A stretch of 64,000 nucleotides of DNA, taken from positions 62,001 through 126,000 of the forward strand of contig NZ_JACBFY010000009.1 of assembly GCF_021401245.1 (NCBI RefSeq), in the 5' to 3' direction. Source of the DNA: Pseudacidovorax sp. NFM-22. GTDB lineage: Bacteria; Pseudomonadota; Gammaproteobacteria; Burkholderiales; Burkholderiaceae_C. The translations under genes and the position numbers were made by a program. Shown piece by piece: positions 34,566 through 42,600 of this stretch. The stretch's first letter is position 1. Each line of letters begins with the position of its first letter. Below the pieces are notes generated by a model that was given only the letters and a program-made list of their open reading frames with translations, made no database searches and was not told the origin of the DNA.

Positions 34566-35563
34566 CAGCCCCGGTAGAGCAGCCCGTCCACGGCCACCTT
34601 CTTCTCGAAGATGCCCTTCTCGGTGAACAGGTCGAAGAACTTCTGGAAGTAGGCGATGTCGGCCGGCTTGAACTCGTCGTGCAGCATGTACGACGCGAGC
34701 GGCACTTCGTTGGTGAGCGCACCCTCGATGGCGGTGTAGCCCTTCATGTACTGCCGCGCGTCGGCCGGGTTGTTGCGCACCAGCTCGATGCCGCGCTTGT
34801 AGGCGGCGATGTACTTCTTGGCGACCTCGGGGTTCTTCTTGATGAAGTCGGTGGTCAGGCTGGCCGAGCCGCCATGCCAGGGCGCCATCGGATCGCCCAG
34901 GACGTAGTGCGCCACCACGCCGGCTTCCAGCACGCGCGTGGTGCCGTTGAGCCGGCCCACGGTGCCGGTGGGTTCCAGCGTGTAGACCGCGTCGATCTGG
35001 CCGGCGGCCAGGGCCGCGACGTGCTGGCCGATGGGCAGCTCCACCACGTTCATGGGGCCGGCGCCGGCGCGCTCCAGCATGGTCTTGGCCAGGGTCACGT
35101 TCTGGATGCCGGGGCCCGAGGCCACGCGCTTGCCCTTGAGCTCGGCCACGCTCTTGACGGGGCTGTCCTTGGGCACCAGGAATTCCTCCAGCACGTACTT
35201 GGCGTTGCTGGGGTTGGTGCAGAAGATCTTGAAGAGGCCCGGCTGCGCGATCTCGCCGATGGCCAGGTTGGCGCTGCCGGTGCCGTTGGCGCTGCCGTCG
35301 GAGCGGCCGGAGAGCATGGCCTCCATCACCTGCTGGGCGCCTGCGAACTTAAGCGGCTCCACGTCCAGGCCCGCTTCCTTGAAGTAGCCCTTCTCGACCG
35401 CGGCGAAGAAGGGCAGGCCCGCGGCCACCGGCCAGTAGCCGATGCGCAGCTTGGGGCCGCCCTGCGCACGCACGATGGCGGGCGCGGCCAGCGCGCCGAG
35501 GGCGGCACCGCCGGCCTGCAGCACATGGCGGCGGGAGGGACGGAAGGACGACGATGGGCTCAT
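34565..35563 (-). CDS. ABC transporter substrate-binding protein, NitT/TauT type
   Basis: A 332-residue periplasmic protein with a twin-arginine signal (SRRHVLQAGGAALGALAAP). NMT1/SsuA-like features: LRIGYWPVAAGLPFFAAVEKGYF and GLDVEPLKFAGAQQVMEAML. It is more distant from the two NMT1 proteins of the first operon than they are from each other. In this operon it follows AtzF by 69 bases and feeds the adjacent permease and ATPase. Ligand inferred to be a ureide or triazine-like compound. Confidence 0.93.
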   Translation of the reverse strand: MSPSSSFRPSRRHVLQAGGAALGALAAPAIVRAQGGPKLRIGYWPVAAGLPFFAAVEKGYFKEAGLDVEPLKFAGAQQVMEAMLSGRSDGSANGTGSANLAIGEIAQPGLFKIFCTNPSNAKYVLEEFLVPKDSPVKSVAELKGKRVASGPGIQNVTLAKTMLERAGAGPMNVVELPIGQHVAALAAGQIDAVYTLEPTGTVGRLNGTTRVLEAGVVAHYVLGDPMAPWHGGSASLTTDFIKKNPEVAKKYIAAYKRGIELVRNNPADARQYMKGYTAIEGALTNEVPLASYMLHDEFKPADIAYFQKFFDLFTEKGIFEKKVAVDGLLYRG

Positions 35564-35632
35564 GCGAAGACTCCTGCGGACGGACGAAAGGAAGGACGGA
35601 ATGAGAAAGACGGTGTGCGGCGTGCAGTGCGC

Positions 35633-37390
35633 TCAGGCGCTGCGCGAAGCGATGTAGGCCCGCCAGCCGCCATGCGCGCTGACGTCCTCGGCGCCCTGCA
35701 GCGCATGGGCCTCGCAGATGAAGCTGTGCACCCAGCGGCCGTCGGCCAGCTCGACGCTGCCCAGGCCCAGCGGCGGCGGGATCTGCGCCAGGAAGGCGCC
35801 GACCTCGGCGCGCGGCACGTTCCACACCTCCAGCGCGATGGGCACACCGTTGCCGGGCTCGCGCTGCAGGCCGGGCTTGGGCGGCGTGGTGCCCGGCAGG
35901 GCATACAGGCGGTAGTGCGGCGCGGTGGTGGTGGCCTCGACCCGCACGGCCCCGCGTGCGATGAGCTGGTGGTTGAGCGGCATGCCCGTGAGGTGCGCGC
36001 CGACCACGGCGATGGGCATGGCCTCGCCCTCGGCCAGCGGCGGCCAGACCGGCGGCTCGGGCGCCGGCAGCGGGCCGCCGGTGGCGCCCATCGGCAGGCC
36101 GGTGGCATGGTGGAAGCGCTGGCCCAGTTCGGCCAGGCGGAAGTCGCTGCCGCAGGGCCCGATGAAGGTCACGCCGAAGGGCAGGCCGTCGGGCCGCAGG
36201 CTGGCGGGCACCGACAGGGCCGCATAGTCCAGCAGGTTGACGAAGTTGGTGTAGTGGCCCAGCTCGCTGTTGCGGCGCACCGGCTCGGCGCGCATGGCAT
36301 CCAGCGTGCAGTGCGTGGGCGCGGTGGGCACCAGCAGCACGTCGATGCCGGCCCACATGGCGGCGGCCTGCTGCCCGAGCGCCTGCAGCTGCGTCTGCGC
36401 ATCGACCAGGTCGGCCGCATCGAAGCTGCGGCCGCGCGCGAGGATGCCGCGCACGGGCTCGATCACCTCGGCTTCGTGCGCATCGAAGAAGGGCCGCACG
36501 GCGGCATAGCGCTCGGCCACCAGCGCGCTGTCGTAGAGCAGGCCGGCGGCCCGGGCGAGCGGGGCGTAGTCGACCGATACCGGCTCGCCACCCAGCTCAC
36601 GCAGCTGCGCGATGGCGCGCTCGAAGGCGGCGGCGGCCAGCGCGTCGCCGTGGAATTCCAGCGGCTGCGGCACGCCGAAGCGAAAGCGCGCGGGCAGCGG
36701 CGTGCGCACCAGGTCGAGCCGGCGCGAGTACGGATCGCCCGCGTCCGGCCCCATGGCGCAGGCCAGCACCCGCGCGGCCAGCGCCACGGTGGGCGCGAAG
36801 ATGGAGACGCAGTCCACGCTCTGCGCCGCCGGCACCACGCCCTTCGCGCTGATGAGGCCCTTGCTGGGCTTGAGGCCGACGATGTTGTTGAGCCCCGCCG
36901 GCACGCGGCCGGAGCCTGCGGTGTCGGTGCCGAGCGAGAAGTCCACCTGCCCCGTGGCCACCGCATAGGCCGAGCCCGAGCTGGAGCCGCCCGACACGTA
37001 GCGCGCATCGAAGCTGTTGGGCACCGCGCCGTAGGGCGAGCGGCTGCCGTTGAGCCCGCAGGCGAACTGGTCGAGGTTGGTCTTGCCCGCCACCGACGCA
37101 CCGGCCGCGAGCAGGCGCTGCACCACCGTGGCGTGCGCTTCGGGCGCATAGGCGAAGGCCGGGCAGGCAGCGGTGGTGGGCAGGCCGGCGACGTCAATGT
37201 TGTCCTTGACCGCGAAGCGCAGGCCGGCGAGCGGGCCGGTGGCCGCACCGGCGATGGGCGTGGCCGGGCGGCTGATCCAGGCCGCCTCGGGCCGGCCATC
37301 GGGCGCCGGCTGCGGCGCGGGCACCTGGGCGGAACCCGCGGCCGCGAAGGGGCGGGTCAGGGCGTCGGGGGAAGAGGCTTCGTGCACCAT
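35633..37390 (-). CDS. atzF: Allophanate hydrolase
   Basis: A 585-residue two-domain enzyme that hydrolyses allophanate to ammonia and CO2, the last step of biuret, urea-carboxylase and cyanuric acid catabolism. The amidase-signature domain holds K62 (FAVKDNID), S136 (SGGSSSGSA) and S160 (DTAGSGRVP) with the 24-residue S-S spacing of AtzF. The C-terminal domain, about 440-585 (PIAVVGAHLTGMPLNHQL..), is the AtzF/DUR1,2-type domain. Length matches AtzF (about 600). It is the first gene of the minus-strand operon; no urea carboxylase gene is near, so allophanate must come from another source, such as biuret or carboxybiuret. Confidence 0.93.
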   Translation of the reverse strand: MVHEASSPDALTRPFAAAGSAQVPAPQPAPDGRPEAAWISRPATPIAGAATGPLAGLRFAVKDNIDVAGLPTTAACPAFAYAPEAHATVVQRLLAAGASVAGKTNLDQFACGLNGSRSPYGAVPNSFDARYVSGGSSSGSAYAVATGQVDFSLGTDTAGSGRVPAGLNNIVGLKPSKGLISAKGVVPAAQSVDCVSIFAPTVALAARVLACAMGPDAGDPYSRRLDLVRTPLPARFRFGVPQPLEFHGDALAAAAFERAIAQLRELGGEPVSVDYAPLARAAGLLYDSALVAERYAAVRPFFDAHEAEVIEPVRGILARGRSFDAADLVDAQTQLQALGQQAAAMWAGIDVLLVPTAPTHCTLDAMRAEPVRRNSELGHYTNFVNLLDYAALSVPASLRPDGLPFGVTFIGPCGSDFRLAELGQRFHHATGLPMGATGGPLPAPEPPVWPPLAEGEAMPIAVVGAHLTGMPLNHQLIARGAVRVEATTTAPHYRLYALPGTTPPKPGLQREPGNGVPIALEVWNVPRAEVGAFLAQIPPPLGLGSVELADGRWVHSFICEAHALQGAEDVSAHGGWRAYIASRSA

Positions 37391-37406
37391 GTTCAGGCAT
37401 CCATTC

Positions 37407-37428
37407 TTGGATACATGATGTGATGCAA
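37407..37428. promoter_or_regulatory. Candidate operator upstream of the atzF operon
   Basis: TTGGAT and ATGCAA are near-mirror arms (TTGnAT / ATnCAA) of a 22-bp element that starts 17 bases before atzF. The middle contains ACATGATGT. GntR/FCD regulators often use short inverted repeats of this kind, and a GntR gene closes the operon. The match is weak, and only one copy was seen. Confidence 0.35.
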
Positions 37429-37584
37429 GCAGCGTGCCACCCGGTTTGCCCGCCGGACGAGCATTCGGGCACCGGCAATGGTGAGATCGACGAGGCTGTG
37501 ACACCGGTGCATCGCGCGGCACTGGACCGCAGATGGCGCATGCCAGCCTTGACAGGCACGCCATCACGAAACATCATTAGTTAC

Positions 37585-38028
37585 ATGAAACGCGACAGCC
37601 GCCTCTCTTCCGTCCTGCATGCGCTGCTGCACATGGCCGAGTACGACGGCCCCGTCACCTCCGAAACGCTGGCGCAGTGCCTGGGCACCAACCCGGTCGT
37701 CGTGCGACGCACCATGGCCTACCTGCGGGAGGCCGGCATCGTGAGTTCGGACCGCGGCCACGCCGGCGGGTGGCGCATCCAGGCCGACCTCCGCACCGTC
37801 ACCCTGCGCCAGTTGCACGAAGCCCTGGGCGAGCCCGCGACCTTCGCCATCGGACACCGCAACGAAGCGCCGGCCTGCCTGGTCGAACAAGCGGTGAATG
37901 CCGCACTGGAAGACACCTTCGCCCAGGCCGAAGCGCTGCTGCTGCAGCGCTTTTCGGAAATCACCCTCGCCGATCTGGCGGCCGACTTCGCGCGCCGTCA
38001 TGCAGCGGCCCGACTGGAAAGACATTGA
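37585..38028 (+). CDS. Rrf2-family transcriptional regulator
   Basis: A 147-residue winged-helix regulator (MKRDSRLSSVLHALLHMAEY, then LGTNPVVVRRTMAYLREAGIV and the wing DRGHAGGW). It lacks the three closely spaced cysteines of Fe-S Rrf2 proteins such as IscR; only two Cys remain, so it is of the YwnA type, perhaps sensing thiol oxidation or another signal. The flavoprotein gene starts 2 bases after its stop, forming a common regulator-oxidoreductase pair. Start ATG 37585 lies in a near-palindrome, GTTACATGAAAC. Confidence 0.93.
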   Translation: MKRDSRLSSVLHALLHMAEYDGPVTSETLAQCLGTNPVVVRRTMAYLREAGIVSSDRGHAGGWRIQADLRTVTLRQLHEALGEPATFAIGHRNEAPACLVEQAVNAALEDTFAQAEALLLQRFSEITLADLAADFARRHAAARLERH

Positions 38029-38030
38029 TC

Positions 38031-38927
38031 ATGGAATACGACGTCATCGTCATCGGCGGCAGCTATGCGGGAATGGCGGCCACCCTGCAGTTGGTGCGCG
38101 CGCGCAAGACCGTGCTGGTGATCGACGCGGGCGAGCGGCGAAACCGCTTCGCCAGCCACTCGCACGGGTTCCTCGGTCAGGATGGCGCGCCCCCGGCGGC
38201 GATCGCCGCCGAGGCGCGCCGCCAGCTCGGCGCCTACCCCACGCTGACGTGGCTCGACGGGCGAGCCGACGCCGTCACGGGATGCATGGACGCCTTCACG
38301 GTGACGGTATCCGACGGTGCCCGGCACCGCGCGCGCCGCATCCTGCTGGCCACCGGCGTGTCCGATCGGCTTCCCGATGTCGAAGGCCTCGCCGAGCGCT
38401 GGGGCACGTCGGTCTTCCACTGTCCCTATTGCCATGGCTACGAACTCGACCAGGGCCGCATCGGCATCGTCGGTGCGAGCCCCCTGTCGATCCACCAGGC
38501 CGAACTGCTCACCGAGTGGGGCCAGGTCACCCTGCTCGTCAACAGTGCAATGGCAATGAGTGCGGACGCACGCACGGCCTTGCAGCGCCGCGGTGTGACG
38601 ATCGAGGAGGCCGCCATCGACCGCATCGAAGGCCATGCCGATGTGGCGATGGCCGACGGACGCCTGCTTCGCTTTGCCGGCCTGTTCACCGCGCCGCGGA
38701 CCTCGCCCTCCAGTCCTTTGGCGCAGGCCATGGGTTGTGCGCTGGAAGAAACGCCCATGGGCCTGCAGGTACGCACCGATGCCGAGAACAAGACCTCGGT
38801 GGCGGGCGTGTTCGCCTGCGGCGATGTGGCAAGGGCACCGCATTCGGTGTCCCTGGCCGTGGGGAACGGCGCCATGGCCGGCGCCCAGGTCCACCGTTCG
38901 CTGGTCTGGCCCGAGGCCGTGGCCTAG
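38031..38927 (+). CDS. Thioredoxin-reductase-like NAD(P)/FAD-dependent oxidoreductase
   Basis: A 298-residue two-dinucleotide-domain flavoprotein: FAD motif VIVIGGSYAGMAA at the N-terminus, redox-active CPYC (C131-C134) in HCPYCHGYE, and FAD-end motif GVFACGDVA. The NAD(P) motif GIVGASPLSIHQA departs from the GGGxxA and HRRD pattern of true thioredoxin reductase, so it may use another electron donor. With the Rrf2 gene it likely forms an autoregulated redox-response unit. Confidence 0.92.
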   Translation: MEYDVIVIGGSYAGMAATLQLVRARKTVLVIDAGERRNRFASHSHGFLGQDGAPPAAIAAEARRQLGAYPTLTWLDGRADAVTGCMDAFTVTVSDGARHRARRILLATGVSDRLPDVEGLAERWGTSVFHCPYCHGYELDQGRIGIVGASPLSIHQAELLTEWGQVTLLVNSAMAMSADARTALQRRGVTIEEAAIDRIEGHADVAMADGRLLRFAGLFTAPRTSPSSPLAQAMGCALEETPMGLQVRTDAENKTSVAGVFACGDVARAPHSVSLAVGNGAMAGAQVHRSLVWPEAVA

Positions 38928-38976
38928 GGCCTGTCAGTGGCAGCAACGGGTGGCGAAGCCCATCGCAGCCCGCCGA

Positions 38977-40002
38977 TCAGGCGCGCGGGGCGATGCCCCG
39001 CACCTCCAGAACCAGCTTGCCCATGGCCTGCCCCGATTCGAGGCGGGCATGGGCCTGCGCGGCCTCGGCGAGCGGGAAGACCTCGCTCACCCAGGGCCGC
39101 ACGCGGCCGGCTGCCACCAGCGGCAGGGCCACGGCGCGCAGGCGCTCGGCGATCAGCGCCTTCTCGGCCAGCGGCAGCGGGCGCAGCAGCGAGCCGGTGA
39201 TGCGCAGTTCCTTGGCCAGGATCGGCCGCAGCGGCGCCACGAAGTCGGCGCCATCGCCGGGCGACAGGTGCACCAGCCGGCCGCGTCGCGCCAGCACCTG
39301 CACGTTGCGGGCGGCGTGGGCGGCGCCGGCCATGTCCAGCACCACGTCCACGCCCCGCCCGTCGGTCCAGTCCAGCGCGGCCTGCACCCAGTCCTGCGTG
39401 CGGTAGTCGAATGCCGCCGCGGCGCCCAGGGTTCGCGCCTCGGCCACCTTGGCCGCGTTGCCGCAGGTGACGGCCACGCGGTGGCCCAGCGCGCCCAGCA
39501 GCTGGAGGGCCAGGCTGCCGACGCCGCTGGTGCCGCCATGGATCAGCACGGTCTCGCCCGGCCCCAGCGCCGCGACGCCGAAGAAGTTGTGCCAGACGGT
39601 GAACAGCGCCTCGGGCAGCGCCGCCGCCTCGCGCAAAGCCAAGCCCGGCGGCACGGCGAAGGTGAGCGCGGCGGGCGCCACCACCCGCGTGGCATAGCCG
39701 CCCCCATCGACCAGGGCACACACCGCATCGCCCACGCGCAGGTGACCCGCCCGGGCGCCGGCCCGGCGCACGGTGCCGCTCACCTCCAGGCCCGGCACGT
39801 CGCTGTGCGCGGGCGTGGGGCCGCGGCGGCGCTGGTTGCAGTCGTGCCGGTTGACGCCGGCCCAGGCCACGTCGATCAGCACCTCGTCGGGCGCCGGCAC
39901 GGGCAGGTCCAGGCCGGGTGTCCAGCGCAGCACTTCGGGGCCACCCGGCGCGCGGATGACGAGGCCATCGGCGCGCAGATCGGGCAGATTCGTTGCGTCC
40001 AT
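38977..40002 (-). CDS. Quinone oxidoreductase-like medium-chain dehydrogenase
   Basis: A 341-residue zinc-free medium-chain reductase (QOR/PIG3 type). NADPH-binding GGTSGVGSLALQLL and the TVRRAGARAGHLRVGD core are visible; zinc ligands are absent. PIG3-like strings such as GLEVSGTVRRAG and YRTQDWVQAALDWTDGRGVDVVLDMAGA support the group. It reduces quinones or enones. The gene lies 2 bases after the sulfatase-type gene, at the 3' end of the minus-strand Bug-sulfatase cluster. Confidence 0.92.
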   Translation of the reverse strand: MDATNLPDLRADGLVIRAPGGPEVLRWTPGLDLPVPAPDEVLIDVAWAGVNRHDCNQRRRGPTPAHSDVPGLEVSGTVRRAGARAGHLRVGDAVCALVDGGGYATRVVAPAALTFAVPPGLALREAAALPEALFTVWHNFFGVAALGPGETVLIHGGTSGVGSLALQLLGALGHRVAVTCGNAAKVAEARTLGAAAAFDYRTQDWVQAALDWTDGRGVDVVLDMAGAAHAARNVQVLARRGRLVHLSPGDGADFVAPLRPILAKELRITGSLLRPLPLAEKALIAERLRAVALPLVAAGRVRPWVSEVFPLAEAAQAHARLESGQAMGKLVLEVRGIAPRA

Positions 40003-40004
40003 GC

Positions 40005-41570
40005 TCACCACACGCCGATGTGAATGCCGTGGCGCTTGACGGCTTCGGTGCGCTGCGCAACGTCGCTGTCGGGCACCGTCGTGCGGTTCTTGCGGCGCAG
40101 ACTCCATTGCAGCAGGCGCTCGCGCATCTCGCGCTCGACGGCGGCCGGCGGATCGGCGCCGAGGTCGTGCAATTCGTCGGGGTCGTCGTGCAGGTCGAAG
40201 AGCTGTGGGCGGAAGCCTTCCCAGTCCACGTACTTCCAGCGTTGCGTGCGCACCATGGTGCCGCGGCATTCGCCGGGTGCGCGGCCCAGGGTCCACCGCG
40301 CGGCGCGGTAGGCATAGTCGGCCTCGGAGAACACGGCATCGCGCCAGGGCACCGCCTGCCCCTGCAACAGCGGCAGCAGCGAGCGGCCTTCCACACAGTG
40401 CTGCCAGCCATCGGGGTCGGCGCCCAAGGCCTCCAGCAGCGTGGGCAGCACGTCGATGGCCTCCACCAGCGGTTCGAGCACCTGCCCGCGGGTGACATCC
40501 GCCTCGGGCCGCGGATCGACCACGATCATGGGCACACGCACCGCCGCTTCGTAGAACAGCTCCTTCTCGCCCAGCCAGTGGTCGCCCAGCATGTCGCCAT
40601 GGTCGGCACACAGCACCACCATCGTGTGCGATGCCTGGCCGCTGGCTTCCAGCGCGGCCATCACGCGGCCAATCTCGTCATCCAGCTGCGCCACCAGCCC
40701 CATGTAGGTGGGCTTGACGTGCGCGGCGATGGCGTCCTGCGCGAAGTTGAGGCTCTCCTCGTGCTGCTGGAAGGCCCGCACCACGGGATGCGCCTGGGCG
40801 CGCTCGTGCGGCGCCTTGACCACAGGCCGCTGCGGCGCGTTGCGGAACATCGCGTGGTAAGGCGCGGGCGCCACATAGGGCCAGTGCGGCTTGACGTACG
40901 ACAGGTGGAGACACCAGCGCGTCCCGCCCTGCGCCCGGATGAAGTCGATGGCGCGATCACTGAGATAGGCGGTCTCCGAATGCTCGGCCCTCACGCGCGC
41001 GGGCAGGTGGGCATGGCGCATCGACCAGCCGGAGTGAACCGTGCCGTCCGGCGCCTGCACCGAGATGACGTGTGTGCGCCATGGGTCGTCGCCCGCATAG
41101 CCGGCCGTACGCAGAAAGTCGGCATAGCCGCTGCGCCGGTCGGGGCGGCTGTGGCCGTCGAAGCGTTCGATGGGCGTGAAGCCGCCTTCGCGCAGCAGGG
41201 CGCCGCGCTCGGATTCGATCTCGATGCCCGCGCGGTCCAGGGCCTCGGTGTCGGGCAGCACATGCGACTTGCCCGCCAGCGTGGCCCGCACGCCCAGAGG
41301 CCGCAGGTAGTCGCCCAGCGTCTTCTCGGCGCTGGACAGCGGCACGCGGTTCCAGCGGGCGCCGTGGCTGAGCACGTAGCGGCCGGTGTAGTAGGACATG
41401 CGCGAGGGACCGCACACCGGCCCTTGCACGAAGGCATGGCGCATCAGCGCACCCCGCCGGGCCAGGGCATCGATGTTGGGCGTGGGCACGGGAGAGACGC
41501 CATAGGCGCTCACATGGTCCCAGCGCAGCTGGTCGACCATGATGAACAGCAGGTTGCGAACAGGCTGCAT
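40005..41570 (-). CDS. FGly-type sulfatase / phosphonate monoester hydrolase family
   Basis: A 521-residue alkaline-phosphatase superfamily hydrolase. The formylglycine motif is C53-G-P-S-R with TGR further on (VCGPSRMSYYTGR). Metal-site residues appear in IMVDQLRWD (D13) and in ADHGDMLGDHWL. Phosphonate monoester hydrolases and choline-sulfatase-like enzymes share this look. It has no obvious signal peptide, so it is probably cytoplasmic. Maturation needs a formylglycine-generating enzyme, which is not in the window. Bug-type proteins next door may import its substrate or product. Confidence 0.9.
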   Translation of the reverse strand: MQPVRNLLFIMVDQLRWDHVSAYGVSPVPTPNIDALARRGALMRHAFVQGPVCGPSRMSYYTGRYVLSHGARWNRVPLSSAEKTLGDYLRPLGVRATLAGKSHVLPDTEALDRAGIEIESERGALLREGGFTPIERFDGHSRPDRRSGYADFLRTAGYAGDDPWRTHVISVQAPDGTVHSGWSMRHAHLPARVRAEHSETAYLSDRAIDFIRAQGGTRWCLHLSYVKPHWPYVAPAPYHAMFRNAPQRPVVKAPHERAQAHPVVRAFQQHEESLNFAQDAIAAHVKPTYMGLVAQLDDEIGRVMAALEASGQASHTMVVLCADHGDMLGDHWLGEKELFYEAAVRVPMIVVDPRPEADVTRGQVLEPLVEAIDVLPTLLEALGADPDGWQHCVEGRSLLPLLQGQAVPWRDAVFSEADYAYRAARWTLGRAPGECRGTMVRTQRWKYVDWEGFRPQLFDLHDDPDELHDLGADPPAAVEREMRERLLQWSLRRKNRTTVPDSDVAQRTEAVKRHGIHIGVW

Positions 41571-41575
41571 GCCGG

Positions 41576-42589
41576 TCACTCCAGCCGGATGCCGGCCCGG
41601 CGCACCACCTCGGCCCACTTGGGCAGCTCCGCCCGGATCAGCGCCTGGAACTGCTCGGCGCTGCCCGTGTGCAGATAGGTGCCCATGCGCGCGAATCGCT
41701 CTACCACGCCCGGCTCGGCCAGCGCCTGCACGATGGCCTCGTTGAGCGGGCCGATGCGATCGGCCGGGACGGACCGGCAGGCGACGATGCCGGCCCAGTC
41801 CCGCACGTCGAAGTTGGCAAAGCCCTGGCTCGCAAAGGTGGGCACGCCGGGCAGGGCCTCCAGCGGCTCGCGCGACGTCACGGCCAGCGCCTTGAGCCGG
41901 CCGCTCTGCACGTGCGGCACGGCAGCGGCCACCGAGGCGAACATCAGGTCGGACTGGCCACCCACCAGATCCTGCAGCGCCGCCACCGGCCCGCGGTAGG
42001 GGACGTGCAGGATGTAGGTGCCGGTGAGCTGCTTGAAGGACTCGCCCATCACGTGCGCCGGAGACCCGTTGCCGCCCGAGCTGTAGCTGAACTTGCCGGG
42101 ATTGGCGCGCACCTTGTCGACCAGCGCGCGCACGCTGTCCACGCCCAGCGAGGGACGGGTCACGAGCACGTTGTAGGTCCACTGGGTCTGGGCCACGGGA
42201 ACCAGGTCGGCCAGGGTGTCGTAGGGCATGCGCGCATGCAGCGCAGGCAGCAGCGCGTGCGGCATGAACATGACACCCAGGGTGTGACCGTCGGTGGCCT
42301 TGGCCACCAGGTCCATGCCGATCAGCCCGGTGGCGCCCCCGCGGTTGTCGACGACGAAGGGCTGGCCGAACTTCTGCGCCAGCCGGTCGGCCAGGTGCCG
42401 GGCCACGGGGTCCCAAGGGCTGCCGGCGATGGAAGGAATGATCAACCGGACCGGGCGGCTGGGCCAGGCCGGGGCCTGCGCGCGCGCAGCACCGACCACG
42501 GCGGCCGCGCCCGCGCACGTCCAGCGCAGCACGTCGCGGCGTCGGGCGCGGGCGGGTAGGGCAATGTTCGAACAGGCAGAAACGAGCAT
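41576..42589 (-). CDS. Bug-family (tripartite tricarboxylate) substrate-binding protein
   Basis: A 337-residue periplasmic protein with a signal peptide that has a basic RRR region (ARARRRDVLRWTCAGAAAVVGAARAQ). Bug features: WPSRPVRLIIPSIAGSPWD and VVDNRGGATGLIGMDLVAKA. Members bind small carboxylates or aromatic acids. No TctA/TctB membrane partner genes are adjacent, which is normal for the expanded Bug family of Comamonadaceae. It lies 5 bases before the sulfatase gene. Confidence 0.93.
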   Translation of the reverse strand: MLVSACSNIALPARARRRDVLRWTCAGAAAVVGAARAQAPAWPSRPVRLIIPSIAGSPWDPVARHLADRLAQKFGQPFVVDNRGGATGLIGMDLVAKATDGHTLGVMFMPHALLPALHARMPYDTLADLVPVAQTQWTYNVLVTRPSLGVDSVRALVDKVRANPGKFSYSSGGNGSPAHVMGESFKQLTGTYILHVPYRGPVAALQDLVGGQSDLMFASVAAAVPHVQSGRLKALAVTSREPLEALPGVPTFASQGFANFDVRDWAGIVACRSVPADRIGPLNEAIVQALAEPGVVERFARMGTYLHTGSAEQFQALIRAELPKWAEVVRRAGIRLE

Positions 42590-42600
42590 GCGGCCGCCCC

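Noticed and set aside
34679-37423. Very long open frame (over 900 codons) on the plus strand
   Set aside because: It is antisense to the NMT1-type binding protein and AtzF; the translation is low-complexity and has no recognisable fold.
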